A stretch of 64,000 nucleotides of DNA from Akkermansiaceae bacterium (GTDB lineage Bacteria; Verrucomicrobiota; Verrucomicrobiia; Verrucomicrobiales; Akkermansiaceae), in the NCBI GenBank assembly GCA_017798145.1, contig CP059069.1, positions 2,837,226 through 2,901,225 on the forward strand, given 5' to 3'. Made by a program: the position numbers and the translations under genes. Shown piece after piece: positions 7,570-17,625 of the stretch (position 1 is the stretch's first letter; each line of letters starts with the position of its first letter). The notes beneath the pieces were generated by a model that was given only the letters and a program-made list of their open reading frames with translations, had not been told where the DNA came from and did not search any database.

Positions 7570-9891
7570 TTGGCCTGCATACTCAGAATCACCGCCCTCA
7601 TGCTCGCCGCAGCCAGTGCGCGCGGCGATGATTCCTACCGCGATCTGATCGAGCCGCTGCTTGTCAGCTATTGCTTCGATTGCCATGGAGACGGCTCCCG
7701 CGAGGGCGACTTCCGCATGGATGCCTTCAAGGATCTGGGAACCCATCTCGCCGATACCAAGCACTGGATCCCGGTCTGGCGGAACCTCCGTTCCCAGATC
7801 ATGCCGCCCTCCGATGAGGCGCAGCCCTCCGCCGAAGAGAAGAAACAACTCCTCTCATGGATCGAGTCCAGCGTATTCAAGCTCGATCCGGAAAACCCCG
7901 ATCCCGGCCGCGTCACGATACGCCGCCTGAACCGCAACGAATACCGCTACGCGATCCTAGACCTCCTCGGCGTCGAGTTCGACACCACGGAGGCGTTTCC
8001 GCCGGACGACACCGGGTATGGCTTCGACAACATCGGCGATGTCCTTTCCGTTTCCCCGCTGCTCATGGAGAAATATCTCACCGTTGCCGAGGAAATCATG
8101 AACCTTGCCCTTCCCGACGATGCCTCCGCGCAGGTGCCGCGCACCGATTTCCTGGCCAGCGATTTCAAGCACCCTTCCATCCCGCCGACATGGGCGCCGT
8201 TCTCCGATGCCGCGGAATTCACCCTCCGGGTGCCCGTGGAGTGGCCGGGGAAATACCAGATCACGCTCCAGTATTCGATCCAGGGCGCCACCGAGGCGAC
8301 CACTCAGGAGGCCATCCTGGAAATCACGGCAAACGGCAAGCCGCTGGAAAAAGCCACCCTAGGATGGGACCAGCGCCGCAGCATAGATCTCGGCGCGGAG
8401 GCGAAATTCGACAAGGGCACCCGCGAGATCAAGGTTTCCCTAAAACCCGCACAAGCCCCAGCCGAAGGCGAGGAAGCACTCTACCTCTCCATCCAGCGCC
8501 TCATCCTGCAGGGGCCGCTCGACGGATCGCGCAAGGAATACTCCAAAGGCCACCGCATGATCTTCGTCGATGGCCCGCCAGCTGAGAAAGACCCCGCGGC
8601 GAAGAACGCCTACGCGCGCAAGATCATGCGCTCGTTCGTCTCACGGGCTTTCCGCCGCCCCATCGTGGAAAGCGACATCGACCGTCTGGTGACCATCGTC
8701 AACGAGATCGACAAGCTCCCCGGAAAAACCTTCCAGGACGGCATCAAGCAGGCGATCGCCACCTGCCTCGCCTCCCCCCGTTTCCTCTTCCGCGCCGAGA
8801 TCCAGCCGGAGCCGAACAACCCGGCAAAGGTCGTCCCGCTCGACGAATACGCCCTCGCCTCGCGCCTCTCGTTTTTTCTCTGGTCCTCCGTCCCCGATGA
8901 CGAACTGCTTTCCCTCGCCTACAACAAGAAACTCCGGCAGAACCTCCGCCAACAGGTCGGGCGCATGCTCAAGGACCCCCGCTCAGAGAGGCTTACGGAA
9001 AACTTTGTCGGCCAGTGGCTGCAGGCGCGGGATGTGACCACGGTCGCCGTTTCCGCACCCACCATCCTGGGCGTGGAAAACAACTTCGAGGCGGCGAAGG
9101 CATTCGATCCCCGCCTCCGCGATGACATGCGCAAGGAAACCTACGCGCTCTTCGATTTCATCCTCCGCAACGATCGTCCGGTCGAGGAACTCATTTCCGC
9201 ACGTTACTCCTTCCTCAATGAGCGGCTCGCGAAATTCTACGGAATCAAGGGCGTGAAGGGCGAGGAATTCAAACCCATCGACCTGACGGAGCACCCGGAG
9301 CGCGGCGGCCTGCTGACCCAGGGCACCTTCCTCATCGTCACCTCGAACCCCACCCGCACCTCTCCGGTCAAGCGCGGCCTCTTCGTCCTCGACAACCTGC
9401 TCGGCACACCGCCGCCACCGCCGCCACCGGACGTCCCGGAGCTGGAGGATGCCAAGGATGCCGGGAAAAACGGCAAACCCACAATGCGCGAGATGATGGA
9501 GATCCACCGCGAAGATCCCGATTGCCGCGGCTGCCATGCCCGCATGGATCCCATCGGGCTGGGGCTGGAAAACTTCGATGCCCTCGGGCGCTTCCGGAAA
9601 ATGGAGAATGGCAAGCCCATCGACACCGCCGGGGAACTCATCACCGGAGAGGAATTCGCGAATGTCGCCACCCTCAAGGAAATCCTAGCCGACAGGCGCA
9701 GGCAGGATCTTTACCGCACCGTTTCGGAGAAACTCCTCACCTACGCCATCGGCCGCGGCGTGGAGTACTATGACTCCACAACCATCACCCTGCTCGTCGA
9801 TCATTTGGAAAAGCACGATGGCAAGCTCGTTGAACTCATCCACGCCATCACCACCTCCGCACCCTTCCAGATGCGCAGGGGCGATGAGTGA
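7570..9891 (+). CDS. DUF1592/DUF1588/DUF1585-type secreted haem c protein (planctomycete cytochrome family)
   Basis: A large exported multidomain protein (about 773 residues from the TTG at 7570, chosen because it gives a clean signal peptide ending near AAASARGDD). It carries two CxxCH haem c sites: YCFDCH near the N-terminus and CRGCH near the C-terminus. The domain order fits the DUF1587/DUF1592/DUF1595/DUF1588/DUF1585 set: the early RRLNRNEYR motif, SRLSFFLWSS, NPTRTSPVKRG and MDPIGLGLENFD. A run of seven prolines follows GTPPPP-type sequence. The biochemical role is unknown. A DUF1552 partner, commonly encoded beside such genes, is absent. Longer starts would run into the upstream terminator. 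Confidence 0.85.
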   Translation: MACILRITALMLAAASARGDDSYRDLIEPLLVSYCFDCHGDGSREGDFRMDAFKDLGTHLADTKHWIPVWRNLRSQIMPPSDEAQPSAEEKKQLLSWIESSVFKLDPENPDPGRVTIRRLNRNEYRYAILDLLGVEFDTTEAFPPDDTGYGFDNIGDVLSVSPLLMEKYLTVAEEIMNLALPDDASAQVPRTDFLASDFKHPSIPPTWAPFSDAAEFTLRVPVEWPGKYQITLQYSIQGATEATTQEAILEITANGKPLEKATLGWDQRRSIDLGAEAKFDKGTREIKVSLKPAQAPAEGEEALYLSIQRLILQGPLDGSRKEYSKGHRMIFVDGPPAEKDPAAKNAYARKIMRSFVSRAFRRPIVESDIDRLVTIVNEIDKLPGKTFQDGIKQAIATCLASPRFLFRAEIQPEPNNPAKVVPLDEYALASRLSFFLWSSVPDDELLSLAYNKKLRQNLRQQVGRMLKDPRSERLTENFVGQWLQARDVTTVAVSAPTILGVENNFEAAKAFDPRLRDDMRKETYALFDFILRNDRPVEELISARYSFLNERLAKFYGIKGVKGEEFKPIDLTEHPERGGLLTQGTFLIVTSNPTRTSPVKRGLFVLDNLLGTPPPPPPPDVPELEDAKDAGKNGKPTMREMMEIHREDPDCRGCHARMDPIGLGLENFDALGRFRKMENGKPIDTAGELITGEEFANVATLKEILADRRRQDLYRTVSEKLLTYAIGRGVEYYDSTTITLLVDHLEKHDGKLVELIHAITTSAPFQMRRGDE

Positions 9892-9914
9892 TCGGAAGTT
9901 TTCACAGGGCTTGC

Positions 9915-9944
9915 TTGACCGTCGTGCAGGTTGGGGGCTAGAAC
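9915..9944 (+). promoter_or_regulatory. Candidate sucCD promoter
   Basis: TTGACC (9915-9920) and TAGAAC (9939-9944) are separated by 18 nt and lie 24 nt upstream of the sucC start. The tRNA-Met gene has the same TTGAC(A/C)-N18 layout. Inferred from sequence only. Confidence 0.45.
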
Positions 9945-9968
9945 CGCCCGGTTTTTCGCCAGCCGCCT

Positions 9969-11150
<1,182 letters not shown>

Positions 11151-11190
11151 TCCCTGAAAACCCAAAACTGAAAACTAGCAAACTTTTCCC

Positions 11191-12087
11191 ATGGCCATCC
11201 TCATCGACGAAAACACCAAAGTCCTCGTGCAGGGCATCACCGGCAGCTTCGGAGCCCGCCACGCGCAACTTTCCCTCGACTACGGCACCAAGCTTGTCGC
11301 TGGTGTCACCCCCGGAAAGGGCGGACAAAAGTTCTCAAGCATCGTGCCGATCTTCGACACCGTCTCCCAGGCGGTGAACGAAACCGGTGCAACCGCCTCC
11401 GCCATTTTCGTCCCGCCCCCGTTCGCCGCAGACGCGATCCTTGAAGCGATGGACGCCGGAGTGGAGCTCATCGTCTGCATCACCGAGGGCATTCCGGTCA
11501 TGGACATGATGAAGGTCAAGGAAGCCCTCAAAGGCTCGAAATCCCGCCTCGTCGGCCCCAATTGCCCGGGTCTCGTAACCCCCGGCCGCGGCGAGAAAAG
11601 CCACGGCGGCTGCCGCATCGGCATCGCTCCTGGATACATCCACAAGCGCGGCAATGTCGGTGTCGTCTCCCGCTCCGGAACGCTCACCTACGAGGCGGTT
11701 TTCCAGCTCACGCAAATGGGCTACGGCCAGAGTACTTGCGTCGGCATCGGCGGTGACCCGATCAACGGCACCAACCATCTCGACGTGCTGAAAATGTTCA
11801 ACGAGGATCCCGAAACCGAAGCCATCATCATGATCGGCGAGATCGGCGGCAATGCCGAGGCCGAAGCCGCCCGCTGGGCGAAGGACAACTGCAAGAAGCC
11901 GATCGCCGGTTTCATCGCAGGCGCCACCGCACCTCCCGGCCGCCGCATGGGCCACGCCGGAGCCATCGTCGGAGGCGAGGAAGACACCGCCGAAGCAAAG
12001 AAGAAGATCCTCGCCGAGTGCGGCATCACCGTCGCGGAAACGCCAAGCGACATGGCCACCGCCCTGATGCAAGCCTGGGGCAAGTGA
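11191..12087 (+). CDS. sucD: Succinyl-CoA synthetase (ADP-forming), alpha subunit
   Basis: Alpha subunit, which binds CoA and carries the catalytic phosphohistidine. The 298-residue protein begins [18 protein letters not shown]. It has the CoA-binding Rossmann segment GSFGARH, the GLVTPG and GPNCPG motifs, and the active-site His in [10 protein letters not shown]. It is immediately downstream of sucC. A large inverted-repeat element rather than a classical terminator follows the stop codon. Confidence 0.97.
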   Translation: MAILIDENTKVLVQGITGSFGARHAQLSLDYGTKLVAGVTPGKGGQKFSSIVPIFDTVSQAVNETGATASAIFVPPPFAADAILEAMDAGVELIVCITEGIPVMDMMKVKEALKGSKSRLVGPNCPGLVTPGRGEKSHGGCRIGIAPGYIHKRGNVGVVSRSGTLTYEAVFQLTQMGYGQSTCVGIGGDPINGTNHLDVLKMFNEDPETEAIIMIGEIGGNAEAEAARWAKDNCKKPIAGFIAGATAPPGRRMGHAGAIVGGEEDTAEAKKKILAECGITVAETPSDMATALMQAWGK

Positions 12088-12104
12088 TCTGGCGCCGCAG
12101 GCTC

Positions 12105-12216
12105 TGGACTGCTGGGATCCTTCATTCCCAGCTCTCTGGAGGCGGTGGGATCAGCGGAGACCCCAAGAACAACCGAAGCGCACCCAAAAAGCTGGGGATA
12201 AGAACCCCAGCAGTCC
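12105..12216. repeat. Palindromic intergenic repeat PR1
   Basis: Perfect 12-bp terminal inverted repeats, TGGACTGCTGGG (12105-12116) and CCCAGCAGTCCA (12205-12216). The similarity extends inward over about 40 bp per arm, for example CATTCCCAGCT near 12122 against AGCTGGGGAT near 12190. The ~112-bp unit fills most of the sucD to permease gap, encodes nothing and looks like a MITE or REP-like element. It may also act as a terminator for the two convergent genes. Confidence 0.6.
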
Positions 12217-12240
12217 AAAGCATCGGGTTACCGATGCGGT

Positions 12241-13089
12241 CTATGTCTTGAAATCCCTCGTCTGGAACGCGAGCCAGCCGATGGTGAAGAGCGATGCATT
12301 GAGCCCGATCAGGAACGCGTAGCTTTCCACGATCTTCGGCCATGAGATGTGCTGCTCCATCAGGAACACCCATGCACTCATCCGCCAGGTGACGAAGTAG
12401 CTTTCGTAGGGTTTGAAGAAAGGGAAACCCTGCAGGATCATGTCCACGAACAGGATGGTCAGAGTGATGATCGTCGCGGCGGCGGGTTTGATCCGGAAAC
12501 AGGAGAACATGAACGCGATCGAGGAAAGCGTGATCATGCTGATGCCGATGCCGCCCGCCGAAAGCGCGAGCCTGCCCGCCCCCTCCCACCAGTCCGGATA
12601 CGCGGCGAAGACTTTCATCTTCGGCTCCATCACGAACAGCCCGCCTTCCCAGCCCACCGCCGCCACCGCCATCGCGTAGCCGCTGACGCCGACGAAGAAC
12701 ACGAAGCTGAACGTGTAGAGGCAGACGGCCGTGTATTTCACCAGCAGCAGCCGCAGCCGCGTGATGGGCCGGGCGAAGACCATGCGCAGGTTCCCGTCCT
12801 CGTTCTCCTTCGCCACGATGTCCCCCGCCACCAGCGCGAAATAGATCGAGCCGAGCAGGAACATGCTCAGCAGCATGATCGTGAACGTGATCGTCAGCGA
12901 GCTGTAGTAGGTGCCGAACTCCAGCCCGTTCCGCTCCACCAGGTTGCGCATGTGCCGCTGGCTCGCATCCAGCTTGTAGACGAAAAGGATCACCGCCTCC
13001 ATCACCACGAACGCGCCGTAGCCCATCCACGTCCGCGGCCGGGCGAAAAGCTTGCGGAGCTCGCCCCTGAGTTGTTGGAGAAATGTCAT
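12241..13089 (-). CDS. ABC-2 type transporter permease
   Basis: A 282-residue integral membrane protein with about six hydrophobic segments and the ABC-2 pattern: a cytoplasmic N-terminus (FLQQLRGELRKLFARPRTW), a first helix, then a conserved loop (GDIVAKENEDGNLRMVFARP) before the second helix pair. It should form an exporter with an ATPase. The only suitable ATPase gene, on the same strand, lies about 4.5 kb upstream (17626-18522), separated by two duplicated PEP-CTERM/regulator modules. Known ABC-2 loci normally have ATPase and permease genes adjacent, so the locus looks interrupted. The substrate is unknown. Confidence 0.87.
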   Translation of the reverse strand: MTFLQQLRGELRKLFARPRTWMGYGAFVVMEAVILFVYKLDASQRHMRNLVERNGLEFGTYYSSLTITFTIMLLSMFLLGSIYFALVAGDIVAKENEDGNLRMVFARPITRLRLLLVKYTAVCLYTFSFVFFVGVSGYAMAVAAVGWEGGLFVMEPKMKVFAAYPDWWEGAGRLALSAGGIGISMITLSSIAFMFSCFRIKPAAATIITLTILFVDMILQGFPFFKPYESYFVTWRMSAWVFLMEQHISWPKIVESYAFLIGLNASLFTIGWLAFQTRDFKT

Positions 13090-13144
13090 CCGCCCCTTTC
13101 ATAAGCCGGAATCGCCGCCGCGCCACAGATTTTCATCGGAAGAA

Positions 13145-13262
13145 TCAGGCAGGGACGGCAATCCTTGCCGTCCATATCAAGCGGAGCTTTGCACGGCAGG
13201 CAAGCGGGTGAATGGATCCGGCCGCCATATATGGACTTTTAGGGATAAAAGTCCCTGCCTGA
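13145..13262. repeat. Palindromic intergenic repeat PR2
   Basis: Terminal inverted repeats TCAGGCAGGGAC (13145-13156) and GTCCCTGCCTGA (13251-13262) enclose two perfect hairpins: GGACGGCAA/TTGCCGTCC (13153-13173) and GGACTTTTA/TAAAAGTCC (13233-13254). No coding potential. It is about the same size as PR1 on the other side of the permease gene but has a different sequence. Confidence 0.65.
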
Positions 13263-13268
13263 AAAAGA

Positions 13269-13302
13269 GAACGCCCCGTCCCGCGTGGCAGGATGGGGCG
13301 TT
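13269..13302 (-). terminator. Terminator of PEP-CTERM gene copy A, duplicated at 15416
   Basis: Stem ACGCCCCGTCC (13271-13281) pairs with GGATGGGGCGT (13291-13301), with one G-U, and a 9-nt loop. Read on the minus strand it ends in T-rich sequence. The whole hairpin and its flanks recur identically at about 15417-15456. Confidence 0.7.
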
Positions 13303-13324
13303 TGGGAAAACCGGGATCCGGAAA

Positions 13325-14206
13325 TTACCTGCGGCGGCGGAGCAGGAGAAGAGCGCCGAGACCGCCCAAGACTGCTGCGGAGGGCTCAGGGACGACGGGT
13401 GTTACATCGGCGTAGGTCGCACCGACGCGGATTTCATCGTAGCGATTCCCCGCAGTTAGGTTCTGTATGCCGAGTGTGTCGAACTTGCTTTGATCGACAA
13501 TGCCTGTGGCGGTAGAGGCAACGGCACCCAAAGCAAGGCCAGTGCCTGGAAGATATAGGGTGACGGTGTCGTTATCGAGCGCAGTGGCTCCCCATTGGGC
13601 GTGACCTACAATGAAATAAGTGCCTGCAGCTTGGGTTGCTTGGGTGCCCACAACCGTGTTAGCGGGCGTGCCGTTTAGATTGCTGCCAATCGCTAAGTTG
13701 TCTTCCCATAGGGCGGCATGGAACAACTCAGTGCTTCCGAGTGCGAAACCAATCCCCTGAGTGGTATCTTCCCCTACTCCGGGAGCATCCAAAGCGCCAT
13801 TCGACGGACCAATCCCATTGTTGGTCAGAGCCATATAAGTTCGATTGTTGATACTGGTCACCTCAAGAATGAGGCTGAACCACAGGTCACCGCCATTCAC
13901 CAGAAGACCGCTGAAAGCTGTGCTTGCTGTGATGCCTATTTCGGCTTTTGACCATCCGGAGCCAGCATTCGAGGAATCGCCGGCAGTCGCCAAACCGCCA
14001 TAAGTCATACCTGTGTTCTTGGTATAGCCACCCCCGGCAGTCCAGTTCCCAGAGAGACCTGTCCCGCCGGGGTTTCCTGTCAGAGAGGTATCGGCATCAG
14101 GGAAAGTGAAAGATTCATAAATCACCGCACCCTGGAGGACGGACGGCGCGAGGCCGGTGAGGAGGATTGAAGCGGCTAGAGCCTTTCGGGATGCATTTCT
14201 TTTCAT
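13325..14206 (-). CDS. PEP-CTERM secreted protein, copy A of a tandem pair
   Basis: A 293-residue exported protein. The ATG at 14206 gives a signal peptide (MKRNASRKALAASILLTGLA...LQG). The C-terminal VVPEPSAAV, hydrophobic segment and RRRR form a PEP-CTERM signal. The mature protein starts with IYESFTFPDADTSLTGNPGG and has a beta-rich, lectin/LamG-like composition. It is paralogous to the product of 15473-16357, most strongly over the first ~40 mature residues. It is transcribed divergently from a GntR/LacI-like regulator gene, which suggests direct control by that regulator (inference). The ligand is unknown. Confidence 0.85.
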   Translation of the reverse strand: MKRNASRKALAASILLTGLAPSVLQGAVIYESFTFPDADTSLTGNPGGTGLSGNWTAGGGYTKNTGMTYGGLATAGDSSNAGSGWSKAEIGITASTAFSGLLVNGGDLWFSLILEVTSINNRTYMALTNNGIGPSNGALDAPGVGEDTTQGIGFALGSTELFHAALWEDNLAIGSNLNGTPANTVVGTQATQAAGTYFIVGHAQWGATALDNDTVTLYLPGTGLALGAVASTATGIVDQSKFDTLGIQNLTAGNRYDEIRVGATYADVTPVVPEPSAAVLGGLGALLLLRRRR

Positions 14207-14345
14207 AGTAACAGTTTGTTGGGGTCTCGTGATCCGAGGGTATTTCGGGAAACGCCCCGAACGGTGTCCATTAGCGCCCGGGATTCGTTCGGATGCAAAA
14301 CACTTTCGCCTCGCCAACCACAACACATTCCGACAGGTTCGGTGC
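14207..14345. promoter_or_regulatory. Divergent control region, module A
   Basis: A 139-bp spacer between the PEP-CTERM gene (minus) and the regulator gene (plus). It contains GCCAACCACAAC at 14313-14324, exactly 21 nt before the regulator ATG. The same 12-mer stands at the same distance in module B although the surrounding bases differ. Candidate operator or promoter element. Confidence 0.45.
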
Positions 14346-15413
14346 ATGGGGAATTTGCGAATACTCTCCGCCTCCCAGCAGGTGGCGGAGCACTTGCGCT
14401 CGGAACTCCTGTCCGGGAGGTGGACGGGAGCCATGCCGGGCGAGGATAAGCTGATCGCGCAGTTGGGAGCTGGGCGCGCCACGGTGAAGGCGGCCTTGCG
14501 CCAGTTGGAAGATGAAGGCCTGTTGATCCCGCAAGGGGCTGGGCGGAGGCGCAGGGTTGTGCTCCCAAAAGTCGTGACGCCAGCTCCCTCGCTGCGGGTG
14601 GCCCTACTAAACTACGAGCCGCTTGATGATATCCCCGGATACACAACCGAGCTCATGCATCTTTTGGTGGAGGCGGGCCACAGCGCGTATTTCTCCGGGA
14701 AGTCGCTATCGGAACTCAGGATGGACTTGGGGCGCATCGTCCGGCATATGGAGGAAACGGACGCAGATGCCTGGGTTGTTACCTCCGGTTCTCGTGAGCT
14801 GCTGGAGTGGCTAGCAAGCGGAAAAACCCCGGCCTTTGCGATGTTCGGACGGCGGGGCGACCTCCCAATGGCGGCAGCCGGCCCCGACAAGCCTCCGGCC
14901 TACGTCGCGGTCACGCGGCGGCTGATCGAGCTCGGGCACAGGCGGATCGTGCTAATCGCACGCAAGGAACGGCGTTTTCCGAAGCCGGGGGCGAGCGAGC
15001 GCGCTTTTCTCGCCACCCTCAAGGCCAACGGGATCCCGACCGGCACTTACAACCTGCCGGATTGGGAAGAGAACCCGGAGGGATTCCATGAACTTCTGCG
15101 GCAGCTCTTCGAACGCACGCCCCCCACCGCACTCTTCATCGACCAAGCGCCGTTCTTTTTCGCCGTGCGGCAGTTCCTGTTGAGCCGGAGCCTGCGGGTG
15201 CCGGAGGATGTCTCACTGGTTTGTGCAGACGCCGACCCTTATTTCCACTGGAACAAGCCGAGCATTTCCCACATCCGCTGGGACTCGCGCCCGGTGGTGC
15301 GGCGCATCGTGCGCTGGGCGGACAACGTGGCGCGGGGCAAGGCGGATATCCGCCAGAGCCGGACTAGGGCGGAGTTCGTCGAGGGCGGAACGATCGGGCC
15401 GGCGAGGAGATGA
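14346..15413 (+). CDS. GntR-headed transcriptional regulator with LacI-like sensor domain, copy A
   Basis: A 355-residue regulator. Residues ~1-70 are a GntR-type winged helix (SASQQVAEHLRSELLSG, then LGAGRATVKAALRQLEDEGL). The rest resembles the LacI/periplasmic-binding sensor fold, including VTRRLIELGHRRIVLIAR and a C-terminal FVEGGTIGPA like the LacI-family FxxGxTxGPP end. The ATG at 14346 matches the paralogue's start. Divergent from the PEP-CTERM gene and paralogous to 16462-17526. The sensed ligand is presumably a small carbohydrate-like molecule (family inference). Confidence 0.87.
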   Translation: MGNLRILSASQQVAEHLRSELLSGRWTGAMPGEDKLIAQLGAGRATVKAALRQLEDEGLLIPQGAGRRRRVVLPKVVTPAPSLRVALLNYEPLDDIPGYTTELMHLLVEAGHSAYFSGKSLSELRMDLGRIVRHMEETDADAWVVTSGSRELLEWLASGKTPAFAMFGRRGDLPMAAAGPDKPPAYVAVTRRLIELGHRRIVLIARKERRFPKPGASERAFLATLKANGIPTGTYNLPDWEENPEGFHELLRQLFERTPPTALFIDQAPFFFAVRQFLLSRSLRVPEDVSLVCADADPYFHWNKPSISHIRWDSRPVVRRIVRWADNVARGKADIRQSRTRAEFVEGGTIGPARR

Positions 15414-15415
15414 AA

Positions 15416-15450
15416 AAACGCCCCGTCCCGCGTGGCAGGATGGGGCGTTT
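15416..15450. terminator. Shared terminator between regulator A and PEP-CTERM B
   Basis: The hairpin AAACGCCCCGTCC...GGATGGGGCGTTT begins a few bases after the regulator stop and lies before the convergent PEP-CTERM B stop. It has A and T tracts on both sides, so it can serve both strands. It is identical to the hairpin at 13269-13302. Confidence 0.7.
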
Positions 15451-15472
15451 GGGAAATCAGGTTTCCGGAAAC

Positions 15473-16357
15473 TTACCTGCGGCGGCGGAGCAGGAGAAGT
15501 GTGCCGAGTCCTCCGAGGAAGGCTGCGGAAGGCTCGGGGATCGGGGACACGTCGGCGTAACTGGCACCGACGCGAATCTCATCGTAGCGGACGTAGTTGG
15601 CCCCATTTATAAAACCTAAGAGGTCAAGGCCGCTCTGATCAGCGATTACGCCGCTGGAGATTGAGACGGGAGCGCCGAGTACGAGGTCCGTTCCCGGCAT
15701 GTAGAGAGAGACAGTATCATTGTCAGTCGAGGTTGCTCCCCATTGAACACGACCTACGAGAAAGTAGGTATTAGACATACTACCAGACAAACCTGTGTTT
15801 AGCGTCGTTGTTACATTGTTGTCTGGCGCAAAGTTAAAGTTGCTTCCGACGTTGCCGTTCAAATCATCAGACCAAACGTTGGCATAGAAGGTTTCATTTG
15901 CAGCGAGACCAAAGCCGATCCCGACACCGCCCGTGTTGAGATCTCCGTTGGCTGCAGCAAGGCCGATGTCTGTAAGTGCGAAAATGGACCGGTTGTTGTC
16001 AGAATTAAACTCCATGATCATGCTGAACCACAGCTCAGCGCTGTTGGCGAGAAGGGCGCTGTATGCTGCACTGGAGGTGGCTCCAATCTGTGCACTTTGC
16101 CAGCCACCGTTGACGCGTGAGGAATCACCCGAAGTTTCCAGACTGCCATAGGTCATCGGCGTGCTCTCTATCCAGCCGCCACCAGCAGTCCAATTCCCGG
16201 AGAGTCCCGTTCCGCCGGGATTTCCTGTGAGGGAAGTATCCGCATCAGGGAATGTGAAGGATTCATAGATCACCGCCGCTCCCTGTAGGGCGGGCGGCGC
16301 GAGGCCGGTGAGAAGGATGGCTGCGGCTAGTGCCGTTCTGGATGCGATTGTTTTCAT
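15473..16357 (-). CDS. PEP-CTERM secreted protein, copy B of a tandem pair
   Basis: A 294-residue exported protein, with the start at the ATG 16357 that gives the signal peptide MKTIASRTALAAAILLTGLA. It ends with IPEPSAAFLGGLG, a hydrophobic stretch and RRRR (PEP-CTERM). The first mature residues (VIYESFTFPDADTSLTGNPG) are nearly identical to copy A. The middle diverges more, while SLYMPGTDLVLGAP and YDEIRVGASYADV near the C-terminus are again close. It is divergent from its own regulator gene, as in module A. The duplication is old enough for the middles to have diverged. Confidence 0.85.
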   Translation of the reverse strand: MKTIASRTALAAAILLTGLAPPALQGAAVIYESFTFPDADTSLTGNPGGTGLSGNWTAGGGWIESTPMTYGSLETSGDSSRVNGGWQSAQIGATSSAAYSALLANSAELWFSMIMEFNSDNNRSIFALTDIGLAAANGDLNTGGVGIGFGLAANETFYANVWSDDLNGNVGSNFNFAPDNNVTTTLNTGLSGSMSNTYFLVGRVQWGATSTDNDTVSLYMPGTDLVLGAPVSISSGVIADQSGLDLLGFINGANYVRYDEIRVGASYADVSPIPEPSAAFLGGLGTLLLLRRRR

Positions 16358-16461
16358 ATCAGATATGCGGTTGGGGGTCGGCCTGATCGAAGGGCTTTCC
16401 CGCCTGGCTGCCAATGATCTTCCCTCTTGCCAACCACAACCATTTCCTAGAGGTTCATCCC
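16358..16461. promoter_or_regulatory. Divergent control region, module B
   Basis: A 104-bp spacer with GCCAACCACAAC at 16429-16440, 21 nt before the regulator ATG, as in module A. GGTTGGGG near the PEP-CTERM start also resembles TTGTTGGGG in module A. Candidate operator or promoter. Confidence 0.45.
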
Positions 16462-17526
16462 ATGGCCAATTTGCGGATTTTCACGGCCTCCCAGCAAGTG
16501 GCGGAGCATCTGCGCTCGGAGATCATTTCCGCGACGTGGGCGGGGGCCATGCCGGGCGAGGACAGCCTGATCGCGCGGCTTGGGGTTGGGCGCGCCACCG
16601 TGCAGGCCGCCGTGCGCCAGCTTGAGGGGGAGGGGCTGCTGGTTCCCCAAGGCGCGGGAAAGCGCCGGCTCATCGTCCCGCCGGAAAACCAGGCCCCGCC
16701 GGCCATGCGGATCGCGATCCTGCTCTACGATCCGGACGAGAGGAAGGTCGACTACCTGCAGGAACTCAAGCAACTGCTCGGCGAGGCCGGGCACACCGCC
16801 TTTTTCGCCCCGAAAACCCTGGTCGAGCTGGGGATGAAGGTGGAAAGGGTGGGAAACCTGGTCAAGGCAACCGGAGCGGATGCATGGGTGGTGGTGGCCG
16901 GCTCGCAGCCCGTCTTGGAATGGTTTGCTGCCCAACCCCTTCCGGTGTTCGGGCTTCACGGGCGGATCGTGCACGTGCCGATCGCCAGCACGGGCGTGAA
17001 GAGAATACCCGTCCTGAAAACGGTGGTGCGCCGCCTGGTCTCGCTCGGCCACCGGCGGATCGTGATGATCGCGCGCGAGGAGCGCCGCAAGCCCATGCCC
17101 GGTTTCGTGGAGCAGGCTTTCCTGGATGAACTCGTGGCGCAGGGCGTGCCCACCGGCCCCTACAACCTTCCGGATTGGGAGGATACGCCGGCGGGATACG
17201 GGCGTTTGCTCGATTCGCTTTTCCTCCACACCCCGCCCACCGCCCTCCTGATGGATGGCACCCCGATCACCGTCGCGACCCTGCAACATTTGGCGGAGCG
17301 CGGCATCGTTGTGCCCCGGGACGTTTCCCTGATCTGCGGGGATCCCGATCCCGCTTATGCCTTCTGTGATCCGGTCATTTCCCACTTCAGCTACGACAGC
17401 CGCCCCATGATACGCCGCATCGTCCGCTGGGCGGAAAATATCGCCCACGGAAAGGACGACCGGCGAAAAAGTGCGACCCTGGCGAAATTCGTCGAAGGCG
17501 GGACGATAGGCCCGGCGAAGGGGTGA
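16462..17526 (+). CDS. GntR-headed transcriptional regulator with LacI-like sensor domain, copy B
   Basis: A 354-residue paralogue of the 14346-15413 product with the same architecture: N-terminal winged helix (TASQQVAEHLRSEI, LGVGRATVQAAVRQLEGEGL), a LacI-like sensor domain (VVRRLVSLGHRRIVMIAREE), and the end FVEGGTIGPAKG. The ATG at 16462 aligns with copy A. The sensor half is less similar between copies than the DNA-binding half, which suggests different ligands but related operators (inference). A palindromic repeat (PR3) starts immediately after the stop. Confidence 0.87.
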   Translation: MANLRIFTASQQVAEHLRSEIISATWAGAMPGEDSLIARLGVGRATVQAAVRQLEGEGLLVPQGAGKRRLIVPPENQAPPAMRIAILLYDPDERKVDYLQELKQLLGEAGHTAFFAPKTLVELGMKVERVGNLVKATGADAWVVVAGSQPVLEWFAAQPLPVFGLHGRIVHVPIASTGVKRIPVLKTVVRRLVSLGHRRIVMIAREERRKPMPGFVEQAFLDELVAQGVPTGPYNLPDWEDTPAGYGRLLDSLFLHTPPTALLMDGTPITVATLQHLAERGIVVPRDVSLICGDPDPAYAFCDPVISHFSYDSRPMIRRIVRWAENIAHGKDDRRKSATLAKFVEGGTIGPAKG

Positions 17527-17528
17527 AT

Positions 17529-17618
17529 GGGGAGAAGGATGCCTCCGGCTCCTTTGCAGAGGACCGGGTAATGGGTTCGCGTGGGTTGTGGAGAGGAGCC
17601 GGAGGCGTCCTTCTCCAT
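17529..17618. repeat. Palindromic intergenic repeat PR3 (same family as PR5)
   Basis: Two 23-bp arms, 17531-17553 and 17594-17616, are complementary at 22 of 23 positions around a 40-nt loop; the core is GCCTCCGGCTCCT. The outer left half is homologous to the reverse complement of 52294-52336 (both share ATGGGGAGAAGG and, after a few changes, TTTGC-GAGG). So this is a dispersed repeat family. It lies at the junction between regulator B and the ABC ATPase gene. Confidence 0.65.
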
Positions 17619-17625
17619 ATTGGTA

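Noticed and set aside
14207..14482. Long N-terminal extension of PEP-CTERM copy A
   Set aside because: The extension is antisense to the start of regulator A and precedes the signal peptide; the ATG at 14206 aligns with copy B.
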